Positions 45,321-55,540 of a stretch of 64,000 nt of DNA are shown here, in pieces. A program made the position numbers and the translations under genes. The stretch is from Cladocopium goreaui. Taxonomy: Eukaryota > Sar > Dinophyceae > Suessiales > Symbiodiniaceae. Location of the stretch: NCBI GenBank assembly GCA_947184155.2, contig CAMXCT020006446.1, positions 271,001-335,000 of the forward strand, given 5' to 3'. The notes below the pieces were generated by a model. That model was not told the origin of the DNA. It made no database searches and saw only the letters and a list, made by a program, of their open reading frames with translations. Position 1 is the first letter of the stretch. Every line of letters begins with the position of its first letter.

Positions 45321-45984
45321 CTGCCAAACGGGGAAGCAATTCTGATGTTTTGGTGTAATGGTGGAAAAATTAGAGGACGAAATATCAGTAATAGAGTTTT
45401 ATTACTTTTGTTGATATAGGTAATGTAAATGTTAAAGACATATAAGAATGATTTGGTGGTTCCAAAAAAAATGTGGAACATTTGGGGAACATATAGAAAT
45501 ATAGAAATTTAGGAAGGTTAATCCAAACAAAAATGAGATATGAATAAAAGCCCCAGTGATGTCAATCTTGGTCGGAAATGGTGGGAGATTTTCCTGGGGA
45601 TTAACACAGGAAGGACCCTGTAAGCTGACTTAGAACTAGGCTAACTAGGATTTATACTGGATGTATCCGTAGCATTCCGTAGCCTTGCATACCCCCACCC
45701 GCGACCCAAGTCATGAACAGATTCAATACCAAACCATGGTTTCAAAGGGAGTATTTAATACTCACAGGCATCTCTAGCATTTTCCATGAATCTTGAATGC
45801 CAAAAGAATCAGCTGGTTGGTATAAATAGTCCGTTTGCAAAAGATCAAAGTCCCATTTTTCATGGTTTTTCCCTAGGTTTTTCTATGTTTTTCATGGTTT
45901 TTCCCTCGGTTTTTCTATGGTTCTCCCGTTTAAAAGTCCTGGGGGTTTCACCCCTGGCTTTTCTCCCCGGTTGGCGTATGCCAC

Positions 45985-46038
45985 CCTGCCAAGGTGGAGG
46001 AGAACATCACCCGGTGCCGCCTCGGCGGAGCGTCGGAG
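45985..46038 (-). CDS. Exon, unknown
   Basis: Acceptor tgggaccag|, 54 bases, donor |GTGGCA. In the frame that joins the next exon it reads SDAPPRRHRVMFSSTLA. Another open frame (LRRSAEAAPGDVLLHLGR) is attractive but does not fit the downstream phase. Confidence 0.62.
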
Positions 46039-46065
46039 CTGGTCCCAATGGGATCAACATGAATC

Positions 46066-46190
46066 AAAGAAAATAGCTATAGAAAATTAGAAAATCACCA
46101 TGAAAATCATAGGTAAACCATGTTTTTTATGGTTTTTTCATATAAACCATGGTGATTTTTTCATCCTTACGTTGATTAACCAGAGGGTAT
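46066..46190. mobile_element. Degenerate MITE family A copy
   Basis: Right end GATTAACCAGAGGGTA; the left side is replaced by an AAATCACCATGAAAATCATAGG hairpin, which recurs near 46366. Confidence 0.6.
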
Positions 46191-46756
46191 GGGTAAATCC
46201 ACTATAAATCAATGGGAGATCTCCAGGATCCTAAAATGGAGGTACGTTAGTACCATATTTTTGGCCATATTTTGGGATATTCCCTGAAATTTAGGCCTGA
46301 AAAATAGGCCTTATATATGGTAGGTACCTCCAATAAATCGGTTCCTGGAATGGCCATTGAAGAAAATCACCATGAAAATCATAGGTAAACCAGGTTTTTA
46401 CATAGCTAAACCATCTATGAATCTATGGGATATTTCTATGGGATATACTCTCTGGTGACTGTTACATAGCTTTTTTTTTAGCCATGGCCCATTGTGAAAA
46501 AACGTGGATTTAGTCGAATCTAAGGCGCTGGAGCAGGGGGCCCGGGAGTCCCACCATAACTATTGAGGTCTATGATTTTGAGGATCTTTAAATATCTTGA
46601 ATACTGATTCCTATCTGATCATTAGATGTAATTAGTAATATCTAACCTCATTACTGAGAACCATAACTATTGGGTTCTTGAAGTTCTATAATTAGATCTT
46701 TTTAAGTCTTTAGTAATTCGGTTTCTCCAAATTGGTCGAAAAAAAGACCATCCGAC

Positions 46757-46845
46757 CATCCCATGAGCCCCGCGGAGTTCGAGGTGCTTTAAGCCAGCCT
46801 CAAAGGCTCCAATGGACGCTAGAACTTCCAGGGTGCGCTCTTCGC
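46757..46845 (-). CDS. Exon, helical, unknown
   Basis: Acceptor agcacctgag|, 89 bases, donor ATG|GTCGGA. The peptide EERTLEVLASIGAFEAGLK continues HLELRGAHGM, helical and clearly coding by composition. Phase does not match the neighbours found, so at least one exon is missing on each side. Confidence 0.8.
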
Positions 46846-47097
46846 CTCAGGTGCTATGGAAAATCGCCAAGTTTAGGTAAATCTTCTATGTAAATCATCT
46901 AAATCATCAATAAATGGACCGTTTTCTATAACTATTCTTAGTTTACTGGAAGGTAGTATAGATCTATATTCACAATGTGTGGTCCCATAGTTGGTTAAGT
47001 TGTTGGTCTACTCTACAACTCTAAGAACTAGGCTTTATGGATCTTTATGGTAGATTCATATCCTGATATCTCGAACCAGCCAATGGAGGTTATAGAC

Positions 47098-47142
47098 TGC
47101 AGATGTGTTTTGATGTTTGGAGTACGAATGCCCCCATTTGCG
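47098..47142 (-). CDS. Candidate short exon
   Basis: Strong acceptor ccttccatttccag|, 15 codons (RKWGHSYSKHQNTSA), donor |GTCTAT, phase 0 at both ends, matching the exon above. Third-position bias is weak. Confidence 0.45.
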
Positions 47143-47595
47143 CTGGAAATGGAAGGTGGATCATGATTTGTGGCCATCCTGTACCTTCCACACGATGCTA
47201 CGTGAGGACATCCTATTCCCCCCATAGCAATACTACAAATCAACAAGGGTTGGTTCCCAACTCAGAAAAATTACGAATCCTAGATACACTCTGGTGTCAT
47301 CAAACGTGGTTCGCTGGGAAATCTCCTAAATGACTATAGCTGGGAAATTCATCAAAGTAAACGGTGGAGCTTCCAGCTGGCCAAGTTTCATTGAATAAAC
47401 ATTAACATAGACCTCTGCAATGATATTAGGACTCTCGGGGCAATATTCGGAGGTTTCCCATTGACATTAAGATGGGGGGTACCCATTTTAATCATCCGTA
47501 ATTTGTCAATATTTGTCATAGGATCTTCGAAATAAACCAACCATTCTTGGGATTTTCCATGGATTTTCCAGGGGTATCCCCCATGACTATGGAAC

Positions 47596-47684
47596 CCCCC
47601 CCTGGTTGCGTTGTTGCTCCATCAAGGCACTCTGATCCGTCTCCAGGGTGAAGGTGTAAACCTCGCAGAGACGACCTGGATCTG
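47596..47684 (-). CDS. Exon, unknown
   Basis: Acceptor acgttttcag|, 89 bases, donor |GTTCCA within a G run. It encodes DPGRLCEVYTFTLETDQSA and then LMEQQRNQGG. Composition and phase are good; no family recognised. Confidence 0.8.
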
Positions 47685-47717
47685 CTGAAAACGTCATGCC
47701 AGTGCCACGACGTAGCG

Positions 47718-47766
47718 ATGACGGGTGGTGATGGGTGGTGATGGGTGGTGATGGGTGGTGATGGGC
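47718..47766 (+). repeat. GATGGGTGGT tandem repeat
   Basis: Five 10-bp units, about 35 bp upstream (minus sense) of an exon acceptor. Confidence 0.9.
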
Positions 47767-48150
47767 GTCATAAGAGTCACAACCTATTGTTACACCAATA
47801 ATATCTAATGGTGGCATATAATAAACCTACTAATAATAGTGATAGACCTGTTGTAACCGGGCGATTTTTTGTGTTTCACCATGGAATACTGTGAAAAACT
47901 CTATGAACATGGCCTTAAAGATGGGTATAGCGATAACCAATCAACCTTTCCAATGGGGTTTGAACATATCCCTATGAAAACGGCGAAGCAAAGAACCACC
48001 CATCAACCGAGAGCTGACCAGGGTTTTCTGGAGCAACAAAGAACCAGCATGTTCTCAGGTGTTTCAGGCATCTAGGCAAAGTATCCCCAGCAAATAAGTC
48101 CACATCTTAAAAATCTAGGCCATGTCAAGAATTCTTCGCAGACGTCGAAC

Positions 48151-48244
48151 GAATTTCCCAGCTCTGGTCGCGGCAAAGCTCAAGAAAGCGCTCCGCCGCC
48201 GCATCTGCAGCTCCCTGTAGGATGCCATCCAAAGAGATGCTGAC
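48151..48244 (-). CDS. Exon, helical, unknown
   Basis: Acceptor cttggccag|, 94 bases, donor C|GTTCGA. The peptide VSISLDGILQGAADAAAER continues FLELCRDQSWEI. Phases fit both neighbours (0 in, 1 out). An alternative frame is arginine-rich and also open. Confidence 0.75.
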
Positions 48245-48917
48245 CTGGCCAAGATATAACCTGGCCATTGATATGTTCTCATGGCTGGATCTAATTATTG
48301 ATTATGCACACATTTATATATTTATATAGACATATCCCATAGACATAGCTGGTTGTATATGATTATAGTCTGCTTAATTCACTCATGTAGGCAACATGTA
48401 AGTAGGTTGTGGTAGTTGCAACGACCTAATCATCCAGCTATTATTGGGAGATCAACCACAATTATGTATGTATGAATGGGAAACATGGCGATGTCTATAC
48501 AATGATGTTAAACGGAGAATAGCCATAATTAATGTATACACAACTGGCTGGTATTATATATATACAGTACAACTACCCATGACTTATAGCATGCTGCTCT
48601 GTTCATATAGTTTGTACATGGTGTGTATATATATATATATAGAATCATATACATATACACTTACAATAAAACTGTAGATGTTGCAGTGCATACGCATATA
48701 TTTATATAACTTGGAATGATATTCCAATAATATAACTGGGAATGGGAATAGCCAGTTGTATATCCAGCTATATGCCATTGGTCACTTCATAGAGGAAATG
48801 TGTTCAGAATGTGTTCAGAACCCAGGTGCAGAGTTGGTTCTTTCCGTCAAGGAAAACATAGGTAACGAACCAGCAAGTGTTATTTGGGAATTATTTTGGT
48901 ATGGTTCAAACTGTGCT

Positions 48918-49004
48918 TAATCATCATCATCATCATCATCATCATCCTCATCCTCATCATCATCATCATCATCATCCTCATCCTCATCCTCATCCTCATC
49001 CTCC
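48918..49004 (+). repeat. CAT/CCT triplet repeat
   Basis: CATCAT and CCTCAT units; poly-His or Asp/Met open frames are artefacts. Confidence 0.95.
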
Positions 49005-49074
49005 CACAGTTTTCCCCATGAAAACTTGCCATTTCGGCTGGTTCCCATTTTCCGACCCCCATGGGAGCCCTCAC

Positions 49075-49179
49075 CGTGGCCCGCTGTTTCGGGCGTTTGG
49101 GGCTGGACGTGCAGCTCTTCGAGAGCAGCAGGAGCAATCCAGCGACCAACGCTAGGATGGTCCAAATGATGTACGGGGC
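49075..49179 (-). CDS. Exon with membrane helix
   Basis: Acceptor ctctccccaag|, exactly 35 codons, donor ACG|GTGAGG. APYIIWTILALVAGLLLLL is a strong transmembrane segment followed by a basic tail with PKRPKQRAT. A helix after the C-linker is unexpected for a simple channel. The plus strand here also reads like coding sequence (see rejected list). Confidence 0.65.
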
Positions 49180-49678
49180 CTTGGGGAGAGGAGATTTGTG
49201 TGGCCTTTTGGGGGGGGAACTCAGTGACTGGAGACTTGTGAAAGGTCGGGATAAACCCAACAGTTCTGCTAAGAAATCGAATAAGAAAGCAACTTAGCTA
49301 CTGGAGCATGACATTGCACAAATATTCCAGCAGATTATTCCCAAACCTAGTGGCTTAACGAGAACATCTTCAGCACATCTGAGTTTCGAGTGGATCGGGG
49401 ATGGGTGAGTCAACGGAAATGTGATGCTAGCAAAAAGTGAGTCAACGCGGTTTACGTTACAGGGTGCTAGAATTTTACTAAGCCAACTCAGACAGAAACC
49501 ATCAGAAACCTACCAAACTGCAAAAATAAGCCGACAAAAGAGGCAGAAAAACTATATAGGACAATCAGATTTTCCGATTCCTCAGTGAATGAGCCATGGG
49601 CTGTGGTGGCTATGAGTATTGAGGCTTATCAACCATGGTTTTTAACCATCTGATGTTCATCCTTGGATCCGTTCGCAC

Positions 49679-49778
49679 CGGCCGTGTTTTTTCGCGCCGG
49701 GACACATTCTTCTTGTAGAGTGTCGCCAAGTCAGCCATTGCGCTGTGATCCGTTGGCGTTCGGCGTCGGGCGTTGTAA
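49679..49778 (-). CDS. Exon, basic, unknown domain
   Basis: Acceptor ctgaaag|, 100 bases, donor CCG|GTGCGA. The chosen frame gives ARRRTPTDHSAMADLATLY and then KKNVSRREKTRP. A second frame is also open but has lower GC3. Phase joins the membrane exon downstream. Confidence 0.68.
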
Positions 49779-49878
49779 CTTTCAGATACTTCCCAGTGAG
49801 GCCAGTATCACATGCCCGCAGAAATCCCATTTCTGGTGGTCAAAATTGGGTAGCCCTAAAAATGGATGGTTTATACAT

Positions 49879-50012
49879 GTTACCCTCTGGTTATTCAACA
49901 GTTTGCCATGGAAAGATCCATCCATTTTTAAGTTCGGTAAACCATGGTAAACCATCTATTTCGATTAGGGCCATCGAAAAATCATGGCTATGTAACAAAT
50001 AACCAGAGGGTA
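49879..50012. mobile_element. MITE family A copy
   Basis: TACCCTCTGGTTATTCAACAG to AACAAATAACCAGAGGGTA with the ATTTCGATTAGGGCCAT core, similar to the copy at 3.0 kb. Confidence 0.8.
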
Positions 50013-50098
50013 TATCCCATTAATATCCCATTGCATCACTATAAAATCCCATTAATATTCCATTAAATCCCATTAATATCCCATTTATAGATGGTAAC

Positions 50099-50133
50099 CA
50101 TAGACTAAGCCATCTGTGATCCCCTTTTTGTCC
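50099..50133 (-). CDS. Candidate short exon
   Basis: Acceptor ctcaacacgacaccag|, 35 bases, donor TG|GTTACC, encoding GQKGDHRWLSL. Its phases (0 to 2) bridge the exons on both sides, which is the main support. Upstream in the same strand lies another open hydrophobic frame with no clear edges. Confidence 0.45.
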
Positions 50134-50384
50134 CTGGTGTCGTGTTGAGCAAAAACAGCCACCAATGATGCCGACCGTGGTCGGCACGGTGACCACAATG
50201 CCCCACAATGCCCCACAATGCCGCACAATCCACACACACAGATAGTATATATATATGTATACTCATAATATGTATATATATATATATGTATAATCATATG
50301 TAATAACTATATATATATGCACTAATAATGATACATGTTACAATTAAATGATTGTAAACCACATGAATTGCTAGTGTCAATGGC

Positions 50385-50460
50385 CTTGGGCGAGATCATC
50401 TCCATGAAGCCGTACATCTGGTGCTTTCGCAGGATGGGCCCCCGCCGGTCCATGTGGAGC
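50385..50460 (-). CDS. Exon: end of C-linker
   Basis: Acceptor acatccgag|, 76 bases, probable GC donor AAG|GCCATT. The peptide starts LHMDRRGPILRKHQMYG and continues FMEMISPK. 24 of 25 third positions are G or C. The join to the preceding exon gives INEL, fitting the C-linker. Confidence 0.82.
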
Positions 50461-50966
50461 CTCGGATGTTTCATGGGGATGTCATGGTGATTTGTATGAT
50501 ATGTTTGTGGGATTTTAATGGATTTTTATGATAGTTTATGGTGATTCATAGGGATTTCACCAAGAAAACATTGGAATATAAGTCATGTGTTACAGTTTGC
50601 TATGGTGTAGACGGCCCATTTAGGTCGATTAAAATAGTGATTATCCATAGCATAGGTGTGTTAAATTACCATCCAGGAGTCTGCTGCCTGGATGAGTCGC
50701 GATGTCGCTCCTTGAAACTTTTCAGTGGCTAGACCTCATCGGAAGATAGGCAACCAATTCAATGGTTAACCCTCATTTTACCATTCTTTTACCATGATTT
50801 TACCATGGATGTGGACTATTTTACTATAAAATATTACGATAAATGACCATTTCACACAGGTAAAAAAAAAAACATGTTCAAACAACGCGCCCTTTGTGGA
50901 TTGGCCGAAATCGGAACATCCCTGGGATCCCGTGGATCCCGTGGAACCCGTGGATCGCCCAGGCAC

Positions 50967-51009
50967 TCATTGATCAGGTTGGAGGACAAGAGCGACGTGT
51001 CCAAGGGAG
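50967..51009 (-). CDS. Exon: C-linker, LLS motif
   Basis: Acceptor gaggcag|, 43 bases, donor GA|GTGCCTGG. It encodes PLDTSLLSSNLIN plus a split glutamate. In relatives this position carries LLS..L..EL, matched here once joined to the next exon. Confidence 0.85.
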
Positions 51010-51248
51010 CTGCCTCTCCGTGGCGGTGGAAAAATTTCCGGTGGATTTTCGGTGGATTTTCCCAGGTTTTTTGGCACCAAAAATCCACCATCACCATCCG
51101 TTCTCTTGGGTTTTTTTCATGATTTGTTCTAGAATTGCTCTCCATGTTCCCATCTTTTACAGGTATTTTTCATGCATTTTCCCATGTTGAACGGATTTGT
51201 TTCCACCGTTGTCCCATCATCAACGCACCAAGCACCAACCTTCACGAC

Positions 51249-51350
51249 TCCCGCGTGGCGCGCTCAGCGCGCTCAGCGCTGCGCGCCTTGTGACGTCCCA
51301 AACTGTGATCCACGAAGCGCATGACGCGGATGCAAAGGTGCATGCTGATC
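51249..51350 (-). CDS. Exon: C-linker, second helix
   Basis: Acceptor attccccaccag| and the peptide ISMHLCIRVMRFVDHSLGR, the signature alternation of the C-linker B' helix. The 3' end is uncertain because a GCGCTGAGC tandem offers several GC donors before an in-frame stop. The next exon requires one of those that leaves one base. Confidence 0.87.
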
Positions 51351-52205
51351 CTGGTGGGGAATACCCGGCCACAGTTTGCAATGGAAAATCCCGGAGCTGC
51401 TGGAAATTCCCGAACTCGAGGTTTACAGCTGGGGAAAACATCCATAAAATGGTGGATTTTCCAGCAAGCTATCTTTGATAATGGCATGATTACTAAGGGA
51501 ACACGTGGTTTAATATTAGTGGGTTTACATAATAGGTTTTCTGGTGATTTTCCATGGTTATGGTAATATATAGCAACTTGCAAGAAAGAATTTTTCAGGT
51601 GTCCAACGGTTCTATCCGTTTGGGGACTGTTTTATGTTGCCATAACATACTGCAATCGCATTGCCCTGATATTAGAAGGGTAGATTATAGCTTGTTGTTG
51701 ATGGTTATTCTACATATATTGGATCATGTGGGTATGGGTCTTTACAAGGATGAGATAGTAGTGTCCTTTTTTATAATGGGGCGAAAGCGTACTCTTATAT
51801 AACTCTATATATATGTGTGTGTGTGTTCATAGCGTGATAAATAAGGATTTTAAAAAAAAATCATTAAATCAATGATCGTCATATTGTGATGGCATATTTT
51901 TTTACAGACAACAAAGTTGCAGGAAACCAACCTGACCGGTGAAAACCTGGTGCGGTTTTCAGTATGGTGGATATCTCAAGCTACGATCCGTGAGATGGTT
52001 GGGGTGACTCCTACCGACTTTTCAACGAGGGCCCCAGGTGATTCTATGGGCCCTATGGGCCCTTTGAGGTGTTCTTCATTTGATGTTCACCCCTAGAAAA
52101 GCCCAAGAACCAGCTGCTGTGATGGGCCCTCTCCCAACACTTGGGGCCATGGGGTTTCTTCAGTACGCCCAATTCCTAGATTTCCTAGGCTTCTAAATAC
52201 CAGAT

Positions 52206-52307
52206 CTGGTTGGTGGTTGACCTACCCCTCTGAAAAATATTAGTCAGTTGCGATGATTATTCTCAATATATGGGAAAATAAAATTGATGTTCCAAACCAC
52301 CAGCCAG
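52206..52307. mobile_element. MITE family B copy, target duplication AGAT
   Basis: Same family, flanked by AGAT on both sides; it ends 56 bp before a channel exon. Confidence 0.87.
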
Positions 52308-52363
52308 AGATGGAATGCTTCCTCACCCAACCCGGGCATCCCATGGAGATCAGCCCCAGGCAC

Positions 52364-52410
52364 TTGTTCATCTTCAGATACATGGCCACGGACCTCTTCC
52401 TGTCACTGAC
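52364..52410 (-). CDS. Exon: C-linker, first helix
   Basis: Acceptor tcgacag|, 47 bases, donor AA|GTGCCTGG. The peptide VSDRKRSVAMYLKMN is basic and amphipathic, as expected for the A' helix of a C-linker. The split lysine codon is completed by the next exon. Confidence 0.88.
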
Positions 52411-52653
52411 CTGTCGACAGAAGACCTGATTTTTCAAAATTCAACAGGAATTCCAATCAACTAAAGATATTGGATATTATATCCTCCATAATAAGGATTA
52501 AAATATGATATAGAGGATGTAACTATATTATCATCCGGGGGTAGTTGACATTTTTGGGGAAAAAGGATGAATGATGTCAATCCCGAAGCAAACTTGATTC
52601 AAGGAGTCCCCTTCAACCCCTTGAAGTCAAACATTTTGGGATCTCGGCCCCGC

Positions 52654-52712
52654 CTCGGAGTTCAGCTTGATCACTTGCTGAATGGTGGCACTGACGCGGC
52701 TGATGCAGCTAC
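52654..52712 (-). CDS. Exon: S6 extension
   Basis: Acceptor tagcccag|, 59 bases, GC-type donor GAG|GCGGGG. The peptide SCISRVSATIQQVIKLNSE continues S6 into the cytoplasmic linker. Using the GC donor makes the next exon start exactly in phase 0. Confidence 0.88.
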
Positions 52713-52762
52713 CTGGGCTAGACATGAAATCCATTCCCAAGAGCTGGGGATTGGTGGGAACC

Positions 52763-52849
52763 TCTGGTAAACTAACATAACTATGGAGTCTCACCATTTT
52801 TAATGGATAAATCACCATTTTCAAGAGCTATGTTAAATTACCAGAGGGT
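52763..52849. mobile_element. Short MITE family A copy
   Basis: CCTCTGGTAAACTAACATAAC to GCTATGTTAAATTACCAGAGGGTA, about 50 bp before a channel exon. Confidence 0.78.
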
Positions 52850-53119
52850 AACCTTTATTATGGTTTTACATGGTTTTAAAGTTTAACTCTGCCAACATCC
52901 CCTGGGATTGTCCCCACTGGCCAATCGAGAATCCCTCATCCTAAGTGTCAACTTCGAAACTCATTTTGAAATAATTGATATGGGTCAAAAGCCGGGTGCC
53001 CAACCCCAAAATACATCAAAATACCATATTTCACCAGCATTCATGGCCACTGATCCCTAGATCCTTCGTGAATTCTTCGAAAAAATTAATGGGATTCCCA
53101 TGGATTCCCGCCACGGCAC

Positions 53120-53193
53120 CCACCACCAGTAAGGAGAAGAAGATCACGAAGAGGTTGTAGCCGCGCTCCGAGGTGTTCATCGCCTCGGGAAGG
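53120..53193 (-). CDS. Exon: pore end and S6 helix
   Basis: Acceptor ccgcag|, donor |GTGCCG. After a split serine the peptide is LPEAMNTSERGYNLFV followed by IFFSLLVVG. The NTSER stretch and the hydrophobic run after it match the post-pore turn and S6 of CNG/HCN/EAG-like channels, by family knowledge. GC3 is very high. It joins the next exon through a split glycine. Confidence 0.88.
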
Positions 53194-53489
53194 CTGCGGT
53201 CAAAGTCGAGGATCCAACAGGAAAAGCCCACCTACCCAGAGATGTTTGCCCTGTTGTCCCAAATGTCCACGAGAAATGTCATAATATGTTTTTGCAATAT
53301 ATCCCATTATATCACAAATTTATGTATATACTCGATATATGGTGTGTGTGTGTGTGTTTGCCAATGAACACCCATTAAGTCCCTATCAAAATCAACCGAA
53401 CAAAAAATCAGCTGCGTAATCCTCATCAACTCTCCATTCAAATTCAAAAGAAAGAACATGACGATTAGCTGATCCACACTAAATCTCAA

Positions 53490-53850
53490 TTAAATCTCAA
53501 TTTAAAGCCCATGAATTTTCCTCAAAATCCCCTTAAACATCCTTAAACCATATAAATCCCATTGAAATTGCTTCAGGAACCCCAACATAAAACATATATT
53601 AGTATCTTAGTCAATTCCCCATTTCTAGTGGATTTTCCCCTTGTATTAAATAAAAATCCATTCAGAAGCCATTAAAATCCTGTTAAAATCCACTCAAGTC
53701 CATTAAGAACCCATTAAAATCCATAAAAAACCATTAATTCATTAGAAAAAACGGTAAAATCCATTAAAATCCATAAAAAAATCCATTAATTCATTTAAAA
53801 AAAAAACATTAAAATCCATTAAAATCCCATATGAAATCCCCTGGTTTTTC
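53490..53850 (+). repeat. Degenerate CCATTAAAAT tract
   Basis: Repeated AAAATCCATTAAAATCC-type words without fixed period; similar tracts lie at 39120-39260 and 50020-50090. No exon seen. Confidence 0.7.
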
Positions 53851-54213
53851 GAAATCGCCAAGCCGCATGAATGCTGCTGGGTGCCGGGGTGAACTGTCCT
53901 AGGATCCAATGACAACTCGCCAGGTACCTAGGGGCGGAGTGTTGGTTGGAACAGCCCATAGATGTTGTGCTTGGGATTTTTTAATAATGTGGACTCCAAC
54001 CAACCATGAAAAAAATCATCATTATGCTTCATGCTTTTTGGTTTGATGGCTTATTAGATGTTGATTTAATGATGATGTTTCATGGTTTGACAATGGCTTA
54101 ATGGTGATGGGATGATAATGGGATTTACCCTCTGTTAATAGTGGTTAATAGTGTTTATATAATAGTGTTTAATAATGATAAGTTTCACGGTGATTAATGG
54201 TGATTAATGGAGA

Positions 54214-54322
54214 TCCACCCTCTGGTAAACATACAAAAAACTATGGAAAATCCTCACTGTTCATAGATAAATCAACTATTTCTATGGTCATGTTCGATGG
54301 CTATGTTAAATTGCCAAAGGGT
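54214..54322. mobile_element. MITE family A copy
   Basis: ACCCTCTGGTAAACATAC to GCTATGTTAAATTGCCAAAGGGT. Confidence 0.75.
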
Positions 54323-55013
54323 GTGGTGGAGATCGACGTTTGAAACGATGGCTTGAACCAAGGACTACAGGCTGAGGCCCTTCAGTTATAAGTTGGATTT
54401 GAAACCCTTAAATACAAGTGTTATATATATATAATCCCCCATAAACCCAGCAGTTAACCAATAACCAATCTATGCGCGTCAACTTGGCTATGGTTTGCCC
54501 CACCTTGTATTTGGATATTACATTGCTATGGAACCACATGTGGCTAGTATCTTCTTAGCATAACCATCTTAATAATGTACAATGATGGTTAGTTGTTATT
54601 TCATCATGAACAATAGGCCTTTCATGTCAGTATGTGTGCCTCTTTGAAAGGTGGATGTCTGGATGTCCATACCACGAAGACCATGTTTTGACGGTGGCAC
54701 ATATAGAAACCCCAGAAAGAGAACAAACGTCTGAAACCTTCAAAATATGGGGGCAAACATCATAGGCTAGTATAATCATCAATTTATATATCATGGTTAG
54801 TAGTTGCAGTTTCCCAATATTTATAGTAGTATCTACCAGTAATATCATACGGGTTTCTGAATAATCCTCAATATATTGGCTAGTATCATCTATTATAATC
54901 CCATATAATCATCAATCAGCAGGGTTTTTTGTGCAGCCACTTCTCTAGTGAGAATCCTGGCGTTAACGACTTCTATGTCAGGAAACTGCTCGGGACCTGT
55001 GCGGCTATCAAAC

Positions 55014-55036
55014 CTGTAGTTCACCAGCCAATTCTC
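55014..55036 (-). CDS. Micro-exon: S5-pore turret
   Basis: Only 23 bases between gtccag| and |GTTTGA, encoding ENWLVNY plus two bases of serine. Phases fit the S5 exon upstream and the S6 exon downstream. The open frame continues upstream as DTSWVQ, which looks like channel turret, but no AG supports that extension. The pore filter exon was not found. Confidence 0.5.
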
Positions 55037-55432
55037 CTGGACCCAGGACGTGTCAACCGAGCAGATTGAGTGGGACAATCATCATCCGATTCCGGGATAG
55101 AAAGGGTAAAATGGTTGGGACTCTTAGTTTTATTTGGAAAAACTCGAAAATTCTGCAGAAAAGAGGATGTTACAAACAGTATATGACGGAGTTGGAACAC
55201 CTTAGCCACGGGTAACCTCACCTGGCACTGAGGTTCATCTGCAGCTAGTTTTCTCACGAGAATGTGCAGATGGGTTATGGGTTTTCGACCTTTCATGAAC
55301 AATAAATAACCATAACAAGAAGGCAGGCCGACATAGCCATAAACAATCATGCAACTGACATATACTGACATATCCAACACAACGTACCCGGCAGATTTTA
55401 CTTCAAAGCAGAGCATACTTTGCCCAGACAAT

Positions 55433-55540
55433 ATCCTCTGGTAATCTAACAGTTCGCTATGGAGAAAGCACCATGTTCAATACGTCAAACATCTAGTTTC
55501 ACGGGCCCTTTTGCAAACTGTCAGGTTACCGGAGGGTAGT
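55433..55540. mobile_element. MITE family A copy, diverged
   Basis: CCTCTGGTAATCTAACAGTTCGC to GCAAACTGTCAGGTTACCGGAGGGTA. Confidence 0.72.

Larger units (their letters stand above)
37549..50133 (-). other. Continuation of the transcription unit: about 20 minus-strand exons, protein not identified
   Basis: Downstream of the channel C-linker the minus strand keeps showing GC3-rich islands with good splice edges. They form phase-consistent runs: 50133-47098 (six exons), 46038-43094 (six exons), 40729-40280 (two) and 38389-37549 (three, ending in TGA at 37549). The first run has a strong membrane helix near 49.1 kb. The exon at 42.0 kb resembles the strand-turn-strand core of a cyclic-nucleotide-binding domain. 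Phases do not close across 47.1-46.8, 46.7-46.0 and 43.1-42.1 kb, so exons are probably missed there or a second gene begins. It could be the tail of the channel gene or a separate neighbour. Confidence 0.55.
53194..55013. other. Channel intron, about 1.8 kb
   Basis: Holds the degenerate CCATTAAAAT tract and a MITE A copy. No exon for the selectivity filter could be found here. Confidence 0.5.

Noticed and set aside
49061-49180. Plus-strand frame resembling a Rossmann GALTVARCFGRLGLDVQLFE motif
   Set aside because: Attractive and GC3-rich, but without an acceptor, a true GxGxxG or neighbours on that strand. The minus reading gives a membrane helix with splice edges and fitting phase.
48880-49260. 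Poly-His and Asp/Met-rich proteins
   Set aside because: Produced by the CAT/CCT triplet repeat.
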